A stretch of DNA of 64,000 nucleotides from Mycolicibacterium sp. (GTDB taxonomy: Bacteria > Actinomycetota > Actinomycetes > Mycobacteriales > Mycobacteriaceae): NCBI RefSeq assembly GCF_016462545.1, contig NZ_JAEMTA010000001.1, positions 62,001-126,000 on the forward strand, in the 5' to 3' direction. The translations under genes were made by a program, and so were the position numbers. Shown piece after piece: positions 35,091 through 44,064 of this stretch. Under the pieces are notes generated by a model, which was not told the DNA's origin, did no database searches, and saw nothing but the letters and a program-made list of their open reading frames with translations. Position 1 is the stretch's first letter. Each line of letters starts with the position of its first letter.

Positions 35091-35795
35091 TCAGTTGTTA
35101 CCCACCGGTGGAGTGCTTCCAGCAGGACCGTAGGGGCCGTTCTGAGCCCCGTCGCTGATGACGGGCGGGGTGGCCTGGTTCGGACCAGTGGATCCCAACA
35201 CGCCCGTTCCGCCTTGCTCCGTCGAGGTGCCACCCGAGGATGGCGTTCCGCCGCCGATGTCCGCGCCGGGAACGACTTCCGCGGGCTCGATGGGCTGCAG
35301 GCCCACCCAGCCCATTTGGTCCTCGAAGTTGCTGTTGTAGATCACGCTGTCGGGATTCTCGCCGACCACGTCGAAGTAGAGTTTTCCGGACGCGCTGCCA
35401 TCAGGGCCGAGATGGGCGCCATTCAGGGTGGAGACGTTCGTCAGCGTGCGGTAGTCGGCTCCGCTCGCCGTCCTGGCACGGAAGTTGTCTATCTGCGGGG
35501 TCACCGTTCCGACGACCGCAGTGGTGGTCACGTTCGCCTCATACAGCCGACCCGCGACGGGGTAGGGGACGACGTCTCTGCTGGGCTTGAGATTCTTTAC
35601 GGTGGCTCGGGCGCCGCACGTGAACGAAGTCCGGTGTAACGCGGCGACTCGCGCCAAATAATCTGTGGCGCCTGGTATTTGGACCTGAACGACGGGGCGG
35701 TCCCGGACCGGGCGGTAGCTTCCTGTGAATTCCCTGCACGGCCATCGGGAACAACGGGTCTTTGGGGTAGCGTTGTTAGCGGTACTAGCTAGCAA
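35091..35795 (-). CDS. DUF1942 (MPT63-like) protein with no visible export signal
   Basis: The C-terminal 170 residues are clear: VPYPVAGRLYEANVTTTAVV, GTVTPQIDNFRARTASGADY and GKLYFDVVGENPDSVIYN match the immunoglobulin-like MPT63/DUF1942 fold; a Pro/Gly/Thr-rich tail follows. Relatives are secreted, but the 60 residues upstream are basic and lack a signal peptide, and the only start in frame is a TTG at 35795 inside the neighbour's promoter. The 5' end is probably lost or frame-shifted. Confidence 0.55.
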   Translation of the reverse strand: MLASTANNATPKTRCSRWPCREFTGSYRPVRDRPVVQVQIPGATDYLARVAALHRTSFTCGARATVKNLKPSRDVVPYPVAGRLYEANVTTTAVVGTVTPQIDNFRARTASGADYRTLTNVSTLNGAHLGPDGSASGKLYFDVVGENPDSVIYNSNFEDQMGWVGLQPIEPAEVVPGADIGGGTPSSGGTSTEQGGTGVLGSTGPNQATPPVISDGAQNGPYGPAGSTPPVGNN

Positions 35796-36304
35796 TGACG
35801 ATTCGTCACCGAAGGAGCGGCGCAGTGGATCTCGGCGTATGGGGGTTCCTCACGATTCTCGCCGCGGTGATGGGGTTGGTGTTCGCTGGCTGCGTCTTCG
35901 TCTACATCACGCGGTTGGAGAACCGGACACCTGCGGCCATGGGCGAGGTCGTGGGCGCCCACAAGGCGATTCTCGCCAAGCTCCGCAACCGCGAACCCAT
36001 GTCGCAACAGGAATTCGACTATGCGAGCGAATTGGTGTCCGACGCCCGCTCACCGCTCGCGTTGGCGATCCCCGCCGCCCTGTTCTGCGCGGGGTTCTTC
36101 TACGTGGTGGGGTGCCTCTACGAGCTCCACGTCCACGGCGGTAACCCGTCCTTTCGCACGTTCATCGGTGGCATTCCCATGTTGACCTCGATGAACATCG
36201 CCGCCCAGTTGCGCAGGGTCGCACGGCTGAAGGGCAGACTGCGGGAAGTCACGGTCACCGGACCCGAGTCGTCCGAGCGCAGCAGCACCTCCGCGTCTGC
36301 GTAG
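35795..36304 (+). CDS. Hypothetical two-helix membrane protein
   Basis: 169 aa; TACTAG ends six bases before the ATG, a leaderless promoter arrangement. Membrane helices WGFLTILAAVMGLVFAGCVF and PLALAIPAALFCAGFFYVVG enclose a polar loop (AHKAILAKLRNREPMSQQEF); a basic tail follows. No known domain. Converges with the mmpL gene 27 bases on. Confidence 0.65.
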   Translation: MTIRHRRSGAVDLGVWGFLTILAAVMGLVFAGCVFVYITRLENRTPAAMGEVVGAHKAILAKLRNREPMSQQEFDYASELVSDARSPLALAIPAALFCAGFFYVVGCLYELHVHGGNPSFRTFIGGIPMLTSMNIAAQLRRVARLKGRLREVTVTGPESSERSSTSASA

Positions 36305-36331
36305 GGCTGACGGGACCAATTCTTTTCTTGA

Positions 36332-39172
36332 TCAGAACAGCGAGAGTTGTTGGTCTTCCGGCTCATTGGGGCCGAACCTCTGGGGGACCGGACGCTGCCG
36401 CACCTTCTGTGGCCACCAGAACCACCGCCCGAGCAACGCGGCAATGGACGGCGTCATGAACGACCTCACGATCAGCGTGTCGAACAACAGACCCAGTGCG
36501 ATGGTGGTGCCGATCTGACCGAGGGTCAGTAGGTCGGCGAAGATGAATGACGCCATGGTGGCTGCGAAGACCAGTCCGGCGGCCGTCACCACGGCTCCGG
36601 AGCCGGCCATTGCCCGAATGATGCCGGTGTTCAAGCCGGCGTCGATCTCCTCCTTGAACCGGGAGATCAGCAACAGGTTGTAGTCCGACCCGACCGCCAA
36701 CAGCAGGATCACGGCCAACGCCAGCACGATCCAGTACAACGGAACGCCGATGATGTCTTGCCAAATGAGCACGGAAAGCCCGAAGGATGCGCCCAGTGAC
36801 AGCGCCACGGTGCCCACGATGACGAACGCGGCCACCAGCGAGCGGGTGATGAACATCATGATGAGCAGGATCAGGGTCATGGCGGCGATGGCAGCGATCA
36901 CGAGGTCGTACTTGGCGCCGTCCTGGATGTCCTTGTAGGTGGACGCGGTGCCGGCCAAGTAGATCTTGGATCCGGCCAGGGGCGTGCCCTTCACGGCCTC
37001 CTGCGCCGCGTGCCTGATCGCGTCGATGTGTGAAATGCCCTCGGGTGTAGCGGGATCGACGTCGTGGGTGATGATCATCCGGGCGGCCTTGCCGTCCGGC
37101 GAGAGGAACAGCTTCAGGCCGCGGACGAACTCGGGGTTGGTGAACGCCTCAGGCGGAAGGTAGAAGGAGTCGTCCGTCTTCGACGCGTCGTAGGCCTGAC
37201 CGAGGGCGGTGGAGTTCTGCAGTGCGGCCGCGCTCTGCTGCTGAATGCCCGAGTTGGTGGCGTAGTTCGTCATCGTCAGGTCACGGTTGGTCTGCTGGTT
37301 CGCGAGCTGAGGCGGAATCAGCGCAAGCAGCTTGGGCTGCAGTGCGTCCAGCTTGGCGATGCTGCCTGCGACGTCGCCAAGCTGATCGGTCAGTGCGTCG
37401 ATGCCGTCCAGCGCGTCGAAGATCGACCGCAGCGCTGCACATACCGGGATGTCGAAACAGTGCGGCTCCCAATAGAAGTAGCTCCGCAGCGGCCGGAAGA
37501 AGTCATCGAAGTTGGCGATCTTGTCGCGCAGGTCCTGGGCCGTGGCGACGGTCTCCTGAAATGCCTTGGCCTGCTCGTCGGTGATCGCACCTGACTCCTG
37601 CTGCAGCGCATATTGCTGCCGCAGCACCTTGACCGTGTCGTCGATGACGCCGACCTGCTTGAGCAGATCGGCGGTACGCGCCTCCTGAAAGGGCAGGTTC
37701 TGGATCTGCGCCGAGTTCCCCGCGCTGATCTGGAACGGGATCGAGGTGTGATCCAGGGGAGTGCCCAACGGCCGCGTGATCGACTGGACCTGGGCGATCC
37801 CGTCGGTGTGGAAGACGGCCTTCGCGACCCGCTCGAGCAGGATCATGTCGGTCGGATTGCGCAGATCGTGGTCGGTCTCGATCATCAGCAACTCGGGATT
37901 GAGCCGGGCCTGGGAGAAGTGCTTCTCAGCCGCTGTGTAGCCGACATTGGCCGGGGCATCGTCGGGCATGTAGGGCCGCGCATCGTAACTCGTCTTGTAT
38001 CCCGGCAGGGCGAGCAGGCCGATCAGCGCCACGGCCATCGTCGCCACCAGGATGGGACCGGGCCACCGCACGATCGCCGTGCCGATGCGGCGCCACCCAC
38101 GGGTCCGCATGGGCCGGGCCGGTTCGAAGAGACCGAAGTGGCGGCCGATGACCAAGAGGGCTGGCGCGAGGCTCAGTGCCGCCACGACGGCGACGAGAAC
38201 CCCGATTCCGGCGGGAACCCCCAAGCTGCTGAAGTAGGGCAGCCGCGTGAAGGTCAGGCAGAGCACGGCGCCGGCAATCGTCAGACCCGACCCCAAGATG
38301 ATGTGCGCCGTTCCCCGGTACATCGTCTCGAAGGCGGTGACCCGGTCTTCCCCGGCGTGACGCGCTTCGTGGAATCGACCCAGGATGAAGATCGCGTAGT
38401 CGGTTCCTGCCGCGATGACCAACAAGGTCAGCAGATTCGTCGAGTAGGTCGACAATTGGATGATTCCGGCGTTCGCGAGCACGGCGACGACGCCACGGGA
38501 CGCGGTCAGTTCGATCATCACCGTGAAGAGCACGAAGAACACCGTGGTGAGACGGCGGTAGATGAAGAACAGCATGAGTGCGATCACGCCGAGGGTGATC
38601 AACGTGGTCTTGAGGGTGCCGTGGCGCCCCACTTCGAACTGATCGGTCACCAGGGGCGCGGCGCCGGTGACGTAGGCCTTCACCCCCGGAGGCGGGGGCG
38701 TCTCGTTCACGATGTCGCGGATGGAGTCGACGGACTCGTTGGACAGCGACTCGCCCTGGTTGCCGGCGAGGAACACCTGCACCAGCGCCGCCTTGCCGTC
38801 GGTGCTCTGTGAGCCGGCCGCCGTCAACGGATCGCCCCAGAAATCCTGAATGTGCTCAACGTGTTTGGTGTCTTGGGAGAGCTTCTGGACCAAGCCGTCG
38901 TAGTAGTGATGCGCGTCGGCTCCGAGCGGTTGGTCGCCCTCGAGGACGATCATCGCCGCACTGTCGGAGTCGTACTCATCGAAGACCTTGCCAATGCGCT
39001 TGCTGGCTTGCAGCGATGGCGCATCCTGGGGGCTCAGCGACACGTTGTGCGCTTCGGCGACGGTCTCCAACTGCGGCACGAAGACGTTGGTCACCACCGC
39101 CAGGCCCAGCCAGAACAGTGCGATCAGCACCGAGAAACGCCGGATGAAGTCCGGAACCCGGTGGGTGCTCAT
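36332..39172 (-). CDS. MmpL-family RND transporter
   Basis: 946 aa from the ATG at 39172 (MSTHRVPDFIRRFSVLIALF), overlapping the mmpS stop by ATGA; the open frame upstream lies inside mmpS. Twelve helices in two repeats. Proton-relay Asp-Tyr pairs are present in both: GTDYAIFILGRF and GSDYNLLLISRF. Large periplasmic domains with a Gln-rich helical hairpin (LRQQYALQQESGAITDEQAK) and a Cys pair near FDIPVCAALRS place it in the MmpL4/MmpL5 group. Exports lipids or siderophores with MmpS. Confidence 0.93.
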   Translation of the reverse strand: MSTHRVPDFIRRFSVLIALFWLGLAVVTNVFVPQLETVAEAHNVSLSPQDAPSLQASKRIGKVFDEYDSDSAAMIVLEGDQPLGADAHHYYDGLVQKLSQDTKHVEHIQDFWGDPLTAAGSQSTDGKAALVQVFLAGNQGESLSNESVDSIRDIVNETPPPPGVKAYVTGAAPLVTDQFEVGRHGTLKTTLITLGVIALMLFFIYRRLTTVFFVLFTVMIELTASRGVVAVLANAGIIQLSTYSTNLLTLLVIAAGTDYAIFILGRFHEARHAGEDRVTAFETMYRGTAHIILGSGLTIAGAVLCLTFTRLPYFSSLGVPAGIGVLVAVVAALSLAPALLVIGRHFGLFEPARPMRTRGWRRIGTAIVRWPGPILVATMAVALIGLLALPGYKTSYDARPYMPDDAPANVGYTAAEKHFSQARLNPELLMIETDHDLRNPTDMILLERVAKAVFHTDGIAQVQSITRPLGTPLDHTSIPFQISAGNSAQIQNLPFQEARTADLLKQVGVIDDTVKVLRQQYALQQESGAITDEQAKAFQETVATAQDLRDKIANFDDFFRPLRSYFYWEPHCFDIPVCAALRSIFDALDGIDALTDQLGDVAGSIAKLDALQPKLLALIPPQLANQQTNRDLTMTNYATNSGIQQQSAAALQNSTALGQAYDASKTDDSFYLPPEAFTNPEFVRGLKLFLSPDGKAARMIITHDVDPATPEGISHIDAIRHAAQEAVKGTPLAGSKIYLAGTASTYKDIQDGAKYDLVIAAIAAMTLILLIMMFITRSLVAAFVIVGTVALSLGASFGLSVLIWQDIIGVPLYWIVLALAVILLLAVGSDYNLLLISRFKEEIDAGLNTGIIRAMAGSGAVVTAAGLVFAATMASFIFADLLTLGQIGTTIALGLLFDTLIVRSFMTPSIAALLGRWFWWPQKVRQRPVPQRFGPNEPEDQQLSLF

Positions 39173-39615
39173 CCGGACTTGTCCAGACACGAGGTGTAGG
39201 CGTTCAGCGTGTTCACCGTCTTCTCGTCCTTCACGACGTCGTCGATCTTGATCCGGCAGCCGATCGAATCCCCGTTGCCCTGGGCGGCGACGTTCACGAA
39301 CACCGCGGGCTGGGTGGTGGTCGTGTCGTAGGCCCACGGAAGTGTCACCGCGTCGACTTGCTGCGGTTGGGCATTCACGTCCAAATAGGTGATGGTCGCC
39401 ACCGTGCCCGGCGGGCCGAAGACCTCGAGGACCACGTGCTTCGGGTTGAAGGGAACGATCTCGTCCGCGCCACCGCTCGGGGTCGACGTGACGTCCTGCG
39501 AGGCGAAGATGCCGTGCAGGCGATATACCGCGAAGCCCGCGATGGCGACGACCGCTATCGCCACCAGCAACATCCAGCGCCGGATCAGCGTGCCGCTGAG
39601 CGAAAACCGCTGCAT
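39169..39615 (-). CDS. MmpS-family membrane accessory protein
   Basis: 148 aa. One N-terminal helix (RWMLLVAIAVVAIAGFAVYR), then the periplasmic beta-sandwich: VVLEVFGPPGTVATITYLDV, LPWAYDTTTTQPAVFVNVAA, GCRIKIDDVVKDEKTVN, with the two conserved Cys (GCRI, TSCLD). Ribosome-binding site AAAGG. MmpS works with the following MmpL. Confidence 0.93.
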   Translation of the reverse strand: MQRFSLSGTLIRRWMLLVAIAVVAIAGFAVYRLHGIFASQDVTSTPSGGADEIVPFNPKHVVLEVFGPPGTVATITYLDVNAQPQQVDAVTLPWAYDTTTTQPAVFVNVAAQGNGDSIGCRIKIDDVVKDEKTVNTLNAYTSCLDKSG

Positions 39616-39940
39616 CCGTGAACCTTTCGACGAGCGGCGACATCCGGACGGTGGGGACTCCCGCGCTGGGTGATCTGAGAATCCCTAGGTGGACAGTACG
39701 GTACGGGACAGGACGCCACAATGAGACGCGGCGGACGGTGGCGGGCTCGTTCGATCATCCCAACCGTCCAGCGATTCATATCCCAGGCAGGATGGATGGT
39801 TCAACCGCAACGTCCATGCCTACAGCGTTTTGACAGGAATGGCTTGGCTCACTTGGCATCGGGCGCGACATGCGTTGCAAACACCGGAGTACCAGCACTT
39901 CATGGACTCTGGTGCATCACTTTGGTGATATAAACCCTCC
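39616..39940. promoter_or_regulatory. Divergent promoter region between mmpS and marR-type genes
   Basis: 325 bases without a gene. On the right, ATCAC-TTTG-GTGAT at 39916-39929 abuts TATAAA (39929-39934), a -10 box ending six bases before the MarR ATG at 39941; the dyad is well placed for MarR autorepression. On the left lies the mmpS promoter with a ribosome-binding site near 39625. MarR control of mmpS/mmpL is inference. Confidence 0.5.
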
Positions 39941-40318
39941 ATGGAGAGTGCTGACGCGGGTGGCGTCGACGCCATTTCGGAGATGATCGAGCTCGGAGCC
40001 GACCTGATGTGGCGGTATCTGGCCGACCGCGACGAGCTCAGCGCCAGCGCGACCCTAGTCCTCAACCGCGTGAGCCGCGAAGGCCCGATGCGACTGACTG
40101 CGCTGGCCGAGGCGGAGGGTGCCAGTCAGTCGGGGATGACGCAGTTGGTTCAGCGCATGGAGCGTCAGGGGCTGCTCGAGCGGTGGAGCGATCCCGACGA
40201 CGGCCGCGCGTCGCTGGTCATGATCGGCGACGCGGGCAGGCGGATGTGGGATGCGCGCGCCGACCTCCGCCGTCGGCGCATCGCCGGGTTGATGCCCACG
40301 GTGTCCCAAGACGATTAG
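39941..40318 (+). CDS. MarR-family regulator, C-terminus cut by an in-frame TAG
   Basis: 125 aa. Winged helix: SASATLVLNRVSREGPMRLT, ALAEAEGASQSGMTQLVQRM, ERQGLLERWSDPDDGRASLV. The dimerisation helix after RRRRIAGLMPTVSQDD is interrupted by TAG at 40316, yet the same frame continues for 23 codons (VSLWLAAQVVVRVLGQM...) to TGA at 40390, exactly as expected of the last MarR helix. A CAG-to-TAG change would explain it. It may still bind DNA but dimerise poorly. Confidence 0.85.
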   Translation: MESADAGGVDAISEMIELGADLMWRYLADRDELSASATLVLNRVSREGPMRLTALAEAEGASQSGMTQLVQRMERQGLLERWSDPDDGRASLVMIGDAGRRMWDARADLRRRRIAGLMPTVSQDD

Positions 40319-40362
40319 GTGTCGCTGTGGCTGGCCGCCCAGGTCGTGGTGCGGGTCCTCGG

Positions 40363-41448
40363 TCAGATGCGGGTGACCGCCGGACTCTGATGCATGGCGT
40401 CGTGCAGCCGCGCCAGCACGCCGACCGTCGTCGCGAAGTCCATGCACGCGTCGGTGACCGACTGGCCGTACACGAGCTGTTCGGCGACGGGTTGGGAGCC
40501 GGCAACCAGGAAGCTCTCCAGCATCAGTCCGCTGATGCCACGCTCCCCGGCGGCAATCCGAGTCGCGATCTCGTGGGCGACTTCTGCTTGGCGCACGTGA
40601 TCTTTACCCGAATTCGCGTGCGAGCAGTCGATCATGACGTTGTCGGGCAGCCCGGCCGCTAGCAGACGATCGACGGTGTCGGCGACGGATTGGGGGTCGT
40701 GGTTCGGGCCAGCCGAGCCTCCGCGCAGGATCAGGTGGCAGTCGGGATTGCCCGCGGTTTCGACGATGGCGCCTCGGCCAAGGCCGTCGATTCCGAAGAA
40801 GACGTGCTGTGCCGCAGCGGCTCTCACGCCGTCGATGGCTGGCTGGACGTTGCCGTCGGTGGCGTTCTTGAACCCGACGGGCATCGAGAGTCCCGAGGCG
40901 AGTTGGCGATGAATCTGCGACTCGGTCGTGCGTGCGCCGATGGCGCCCCAGGCCACGCTGTCGGCGATGTAGTGCGGACTGGTGGGCTCGAGGAACTCGC
41001 AGCCCACGGCCAGGCCGAGGGCGCCGATGTCCAACAGCAATGTGCGTGCAGTCCGGAGGCCGCGCTCGACGTCGTGGGTCCCGTCCATGCCGGGGTCGTT
41101 GATGAGCCCCTTCCAGCCGACCGTCGTGCGCGGCTTCTCGAAATAGACCCGCATGACGACCTTCAGGCGGTCGGCGTACTGAATGGCCAAGGGGGCCAAC
41201 CGATGTGCGTAATCCAGGGCGGCCACGGGGTCGTGGACCGAACAGGGGCCCACGACGACGAGGAGTCGGTCGTCGCGGCCGGCGAGAATCTGCACGATGT
41301 CCTCGCGGTGACGTCGGACGGACTCGGCGATGTGACGATCGAGGGGAAGTTCGGCCAACATCTTCTCGGGAGGGGGGACCGGACGGAAGGAGACGATCCG
41401 CCGGTCGGCGGTGCTGTCGACGTCCACGGCATTGCTGGTGATGGTCAC
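40363..41448 (-). CDS. DAHP synthase, type I (AroG/AroF/AroH class)
   Basis: 361 aa. Type I motifs: VVVGPCSVHDPVAALDYAH, RVYFEKPRTTVGWKGLINDP, GFKNATDGN, LRGGSAGPNHD, IDCSHANSGKDH and SDACxDF-like TDACMDF at the end. Metal ligands Cys (GPCS), His (CSHANSGK), Glu and Asp are all present. Condenses PEP and erythrose-4-phosphate, first step of the shikimate pathway. The main mycobacterial enzyme is type II, so this would be an additional isozyme. Its last 28 bases overlap the MarR read-through region. Confidence 0.93.
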   Translation of the reverse strand: MTITSNAVDVDSTADRRIVSFRPVPPPEKMLAELPLDRHIAESVRRHREDIVQILAGRDDRLLVVVGPCSVHDPVAALDYAHRLAPLAIQYADRLKVVMRVYFEKPRTTVGWKGLINDPGMDGTHDVERGLRTARTLLLDIGALGLAVGCEFLEPTSPHYIADSVAWGAIGARTTESQIHRQLASGLSMPVGFKNATDGNVQPAIDGVRAAAAQHVFFGIDGLGRGAIVETAGNPDCHLILRGGSAGPNHDPQSVADTVDRLLAAGLPDNVMIDCSHANSGKDHVRQAEVAHEIATRIAAGERGISGLMLESFLVAGSQPVAEQLVYGQSVTDACMDFATTVGVLARLHDAMHQSPAVTRI

Positions 41449-41683
41449 GGTCTGTTCGGGCTTCCTGTGAGTGATTCTCAGGGCCTACCCGTGGAACATC
41501 CGGTGCCCTGAATGACGAAGAGCAGCGACCGAATGGTCACTGCTTGGGCTCCGGGTGGCGTGTCGCGCGTGGTGTCAGTGCGCCTTATCCATGGCTCCAC
41601 CCGGAGCCGAGATAAAGCGCCAATAGCGACGCACGCCGATGTTCACGAAACGAACCATACCGTGTCGGCGATGGCGCCCTCGC

Positions 41684-41983
41684 CTAGCCTTCGAGTGCCT
41701 CTTCCACCCGCTGCACCTTCGCGCTGAGTTGGCCGGTGTAACCGGGCCGGATGTCGGCCTTGAGCACCAGGCCCACGCGCGGTGAGATGGCGGCGACCGC
41801 ATCGACCGCTTGCTTGACGACGGCCATCACCTCGTCCCATTCACCCTCGAGGTTGGTGAACATCGCGTTCGTTTCATTGGGAAGTCCGGACGCGCGGACG
41901 ATGCGGATGGCCTCGGCCACGGCTTCGTGAACGCCACCGGTCTCGTCACCGGCGGAGGGGGTCAGGCTGAATGCGACGATCAT
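41684..41983 (-). CDS. Thiamine-binding protein (MTH1187/YkoF-like)
   Basis: 99 aa, a single ferredoxin-like domain: [20 protein letters not shown], ...[20 protein letters not shown], and the end [20 protein letters not shown] are typical of PF01910. Such proteins bind thiamine or its precursors. The start is the ATG at 41983; longer frames run into the divergent crotonase promoter. Diverges from the crotonase gene at 42104. Confidence 0.85.
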   Translation of the reverse strand: MIVAFSLTPSAGDETGGVHEAVAEAIRIVRASGLPNETNAMFTNLEGEWDEVMAVVKQAVDAVAAISPRVGLVLKADIRPGYTGQLSAKVQRVEEALEG

Positions 41984-42103
41984 GACGTCGAGCCTGACAC
42001 ACCCGTGTCGAGACGGGCCGCGTCCGATCGGCGGTGCTCGATGCGCAGAATGGGTCGTGTCCCTGGCCGTCTCGACGGCCGGCATCGATCGAAGGGAAAT
42101 CCG

Positions 42104-42985
42104 ATGAGCTACGAGACGCTGCTGTGGGACGTCGACGACGACGGCATCGCCACCCTCACATTGCACCGGCCCGACGCCCTCAACGCCTTCGACGTGACGA
42201 TGGCCCGCGAGCTCGAGGACGTGTTCCTGCACGCTGCGCGCGAGGACGCCGTGACGGCGGTGGTCGTGACGGGCAGCGGTAAGGCGTTCTGTGCCGGCAT
42301 GGACCTGTCGGCCGACGGCAACGTGTTCGGACTCGACGAGTCGTTGCGTCCCACCCCGGCCGAGTTTCGCGAGCATCTGACCGAGCCGCCCTACCACGAT
42401 GGCATCCGAGACACGGGCGGGCGACTGACGCTCGCCATTCACGCTCTGCCCAAACCGGTGATCGCGGCCATCAACGGCGCCGCGGTCGGGATCGGGGCGA
42501 CGATGACACTGGCGATGGACATCCGGCTCGCGTCGACGAAGGCGCGCATCGGCTTCGTGTTCGGCAGGCTCGGCATCGTTCCAGAGGCATGCTCGAGCTT
42601 CTTCCTGCCCAGAATCGTCGGGATTCAGACCGCTCTGGAGTGGGTGTACGCCGCGGACATCCTCACTGCCGAGGCCGCGTACGCCGGCCGACTCGTGCGT
42701 TCTCTGCACGATCCCGACGATCTGCTGCCCGCCGCATACGACTTGGCCCGGTCGTTCGTCGTCGGTCGCTCGCCGGTGGCGCTCGGCTTGGCCAAGCAGC
42801 TGCTGTACCGAAACGGCGCGGCGTCGGAACCGCTGGAAGCGCACCTGTCCGACTCGCTGGCGATGTTCTACACCTCGATCGGCGACGGCAAGGAGGGCGT
42901 GGCCGCCTTCCTCGAGAAGCGCGATCCTTCGTTCACGGGGCGCGCCTCGGAGCTACCGAACGTCTTCGGGGACCAACCCGCCTGA
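42104..42985 (+). CDS. Enoyl-CoA hydratase/isomerase (crotonase family)
   Basis: 293 aa; GAAGGGA upstream. Crotonase oxyanion-hole segments: [13 protein letters not shown] and [20 protein letters not shown]. At the catalytic loop [20 protein letters not shown] holds one acidic residue (the VPEA Glu, the second catalytic Glu of hydratases), whereas the first position has an Arg/Gly, so isomerase or other crotonase activity is possible. No neighbour gives a pathway. Confidence 0.9.
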   Translation: MSYETLLWDVDDDGIATLTLHRPDALNAFDVTMARELEDVFLHAAREDAVTAVVVTGSGKAFCAGMDLSADGNVFGLDESLRPTPAEFREHLTEPPYHDGIRDTGGRLTLAIHALPKPVIAAINGAAVGIGATMTLAMDIRLASTKARIGFVFGRLGIVPEACSSFFLPRIVGIQTALEWVYAADILTAEAAYAGRLVRSLHDPDDLLPAAYDLARSFVVGRSPVALGLAKQLLYRNGAASEPLEAHLSDSLAMFYTSIGDGKEGVAAFLEKRDPSFTGRASELPNVFGDQPA

Positions 42986-42996
42986 TCAACCAATCA

Positions 42997-43407
42997 TCAT
43001 GTGATGAAACGACTTTGGTGACCGTTGGTGTCATCGAGGTTCCACCGGTCCACCCGTACCGGTCGGATGCGAATGATGTCACGACCCGATCGTTCCGCCA
43101 GTTCGGCGAAGCCATGGATCTCCACGCCGCGCCCCGTGAGATCGTCGAAGCCCCGCAACGGCAGCGAGGGATCATCGACGATCAACGACACTCGCGGATC
43201 GCGGCGGACGTTGGCGTATTTTCGCGACTCACGCAATCGCGGGCCGCTGATCTCGATGGATCCGCCCTCACCGTCGACGACGAAGGGCACCGGGTGGACC
43301 TGCGGCGCTTCATCGCGTCCGATCGTCACCAATCGTCCGCGCCCGACCGACTCGAGGAAGTGGGATTCGGCGGCGGTGAGCACGTCGCCATTATCTCCGA
43401 ACCCCAC
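42997..43407 (-). CDS. PPOX-class F420-dependent oxidoreductase
   Basis: 136 aa. Split-barrel: ESVGRGRLVTIGRDEAPQVH, PVPFVVDGEGGSIEISGPRL, then SRKYANVRRDPRVSLIVDD and a final FAELAERSGRDIIRIRP strand. Matches the family of small mycobacterial PPOX proteins with F420 preference. Its stop is 11 bases from the crotonase stop (convergent). Start codon not certain; a GTG a few residues in is possible. Confidence 0.85.
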   Translation of the reverse strand: MGFGDNGDVLTAAESHFLESVGRGRLVTIGRDEAPQVHPVPFVVDGEGGSIEISGPRLRESRKYANVRRDPRVSLIVDDPSLPLRGFDDLTGRGVEIHGFAELAERSGRDIIRIRPVRVDRWNLDDTNGHQSRFIT

Positions 43408-43541
43408 CGCGTCAAGGATCCTTCGGAGATGTCAAAAAGAATGTGCCGCAAATGTTGGCAATCGAGGAAGTCCCTGTCATAGGCGGGGCGATACCGCTGG
43501 TACGGTGTGAACAATTAAATGGCATCGCAAGGGAGCACGAC

Positions 43542-43886
43542 GTGGCTGAACGCATTCTTCGTCAACTGATCGATGATATCGACGGTTCCGACATAACCGA
43601 CGGCACCGGTGAGCGGGTCGAGTTCTCGCTTCGTGGTTCGTCGTACCAGATCGACCTTTCGGCCGCCAATGTCGCAAAACTCGAAAAGGCGCTCAAGCCC
43701 TATGTGGACGCCGCAATGAAGGTCAGGGGTGCCCGCACCACTCGGACCAAGGTCAGCAGCAACGGAAAGGCTTCCAAGGAGCAACTGACCGCCGTGCGTG
43801 AATGGGCGCGCGCAAACGGTCATGACGTATCAGACCGTGGCCGCATCAAGTCCGAGGTTTTCGAAGCATTCGAGGCGGCGCACTAA
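43542..43886 (+). CDS. lsr2: Lsr2-family nucleoid-associated protein
   Basis: 114 aa from a GTG at 43542 with AAGGGAG upstream. N-terminal dimerisation domain (ILRQLIDDIDGSDITDG, VEFSLRGSSYQIDLSAANVA) and C-terminal DNA-binding helix-turn-helix (VREWARANGHDVSDRGRIKS) with the minor-groove clamp R99-G100-R101. Lsr2 binds AT-rich DNA and silences acquired genes. The linker (RGARTTRTKVSSNGKASKEQ) lacks the GRGRGR runs of the main Lsr2, and the N-terminus differs from MAKKVTVTLVDD, so this is probably a second paralog. Confidence 0.9.
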   Translation: MAERILRQLIDDIDGSDITDGTGERVEFSLRGSSYQIDLSAANVAKLEKALKPYVDAAMKVRGARTTRTKVSSNGKASKEQLTAVREWARANGHDVSDRGRIKSEVFEAFEAAH

Positions 43887-44064
43887 CCGCTGCGGGCCCT
43901 TTCTTTGCATTTTCTGTGCCATCTTCAGCACTTTCCGATGACCTCTCGGAGTAAACCCCCGTGCGAAGTCTGGCAAAGAAAATGGTAAACGCGGGCCGAA
44001 TGGCGGCGTCGACCGGACGCGGGTATGAACGCCCGCATTGGTGAGGCAGACCCGAGCGGTCGCC

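Noticed and set aside
39660-39720. Repeated GGACAG/TACGG words upstream of mmpS as an operator
   Set aside because: The repeats are short, irregular and not palindromic; no clear dyad.
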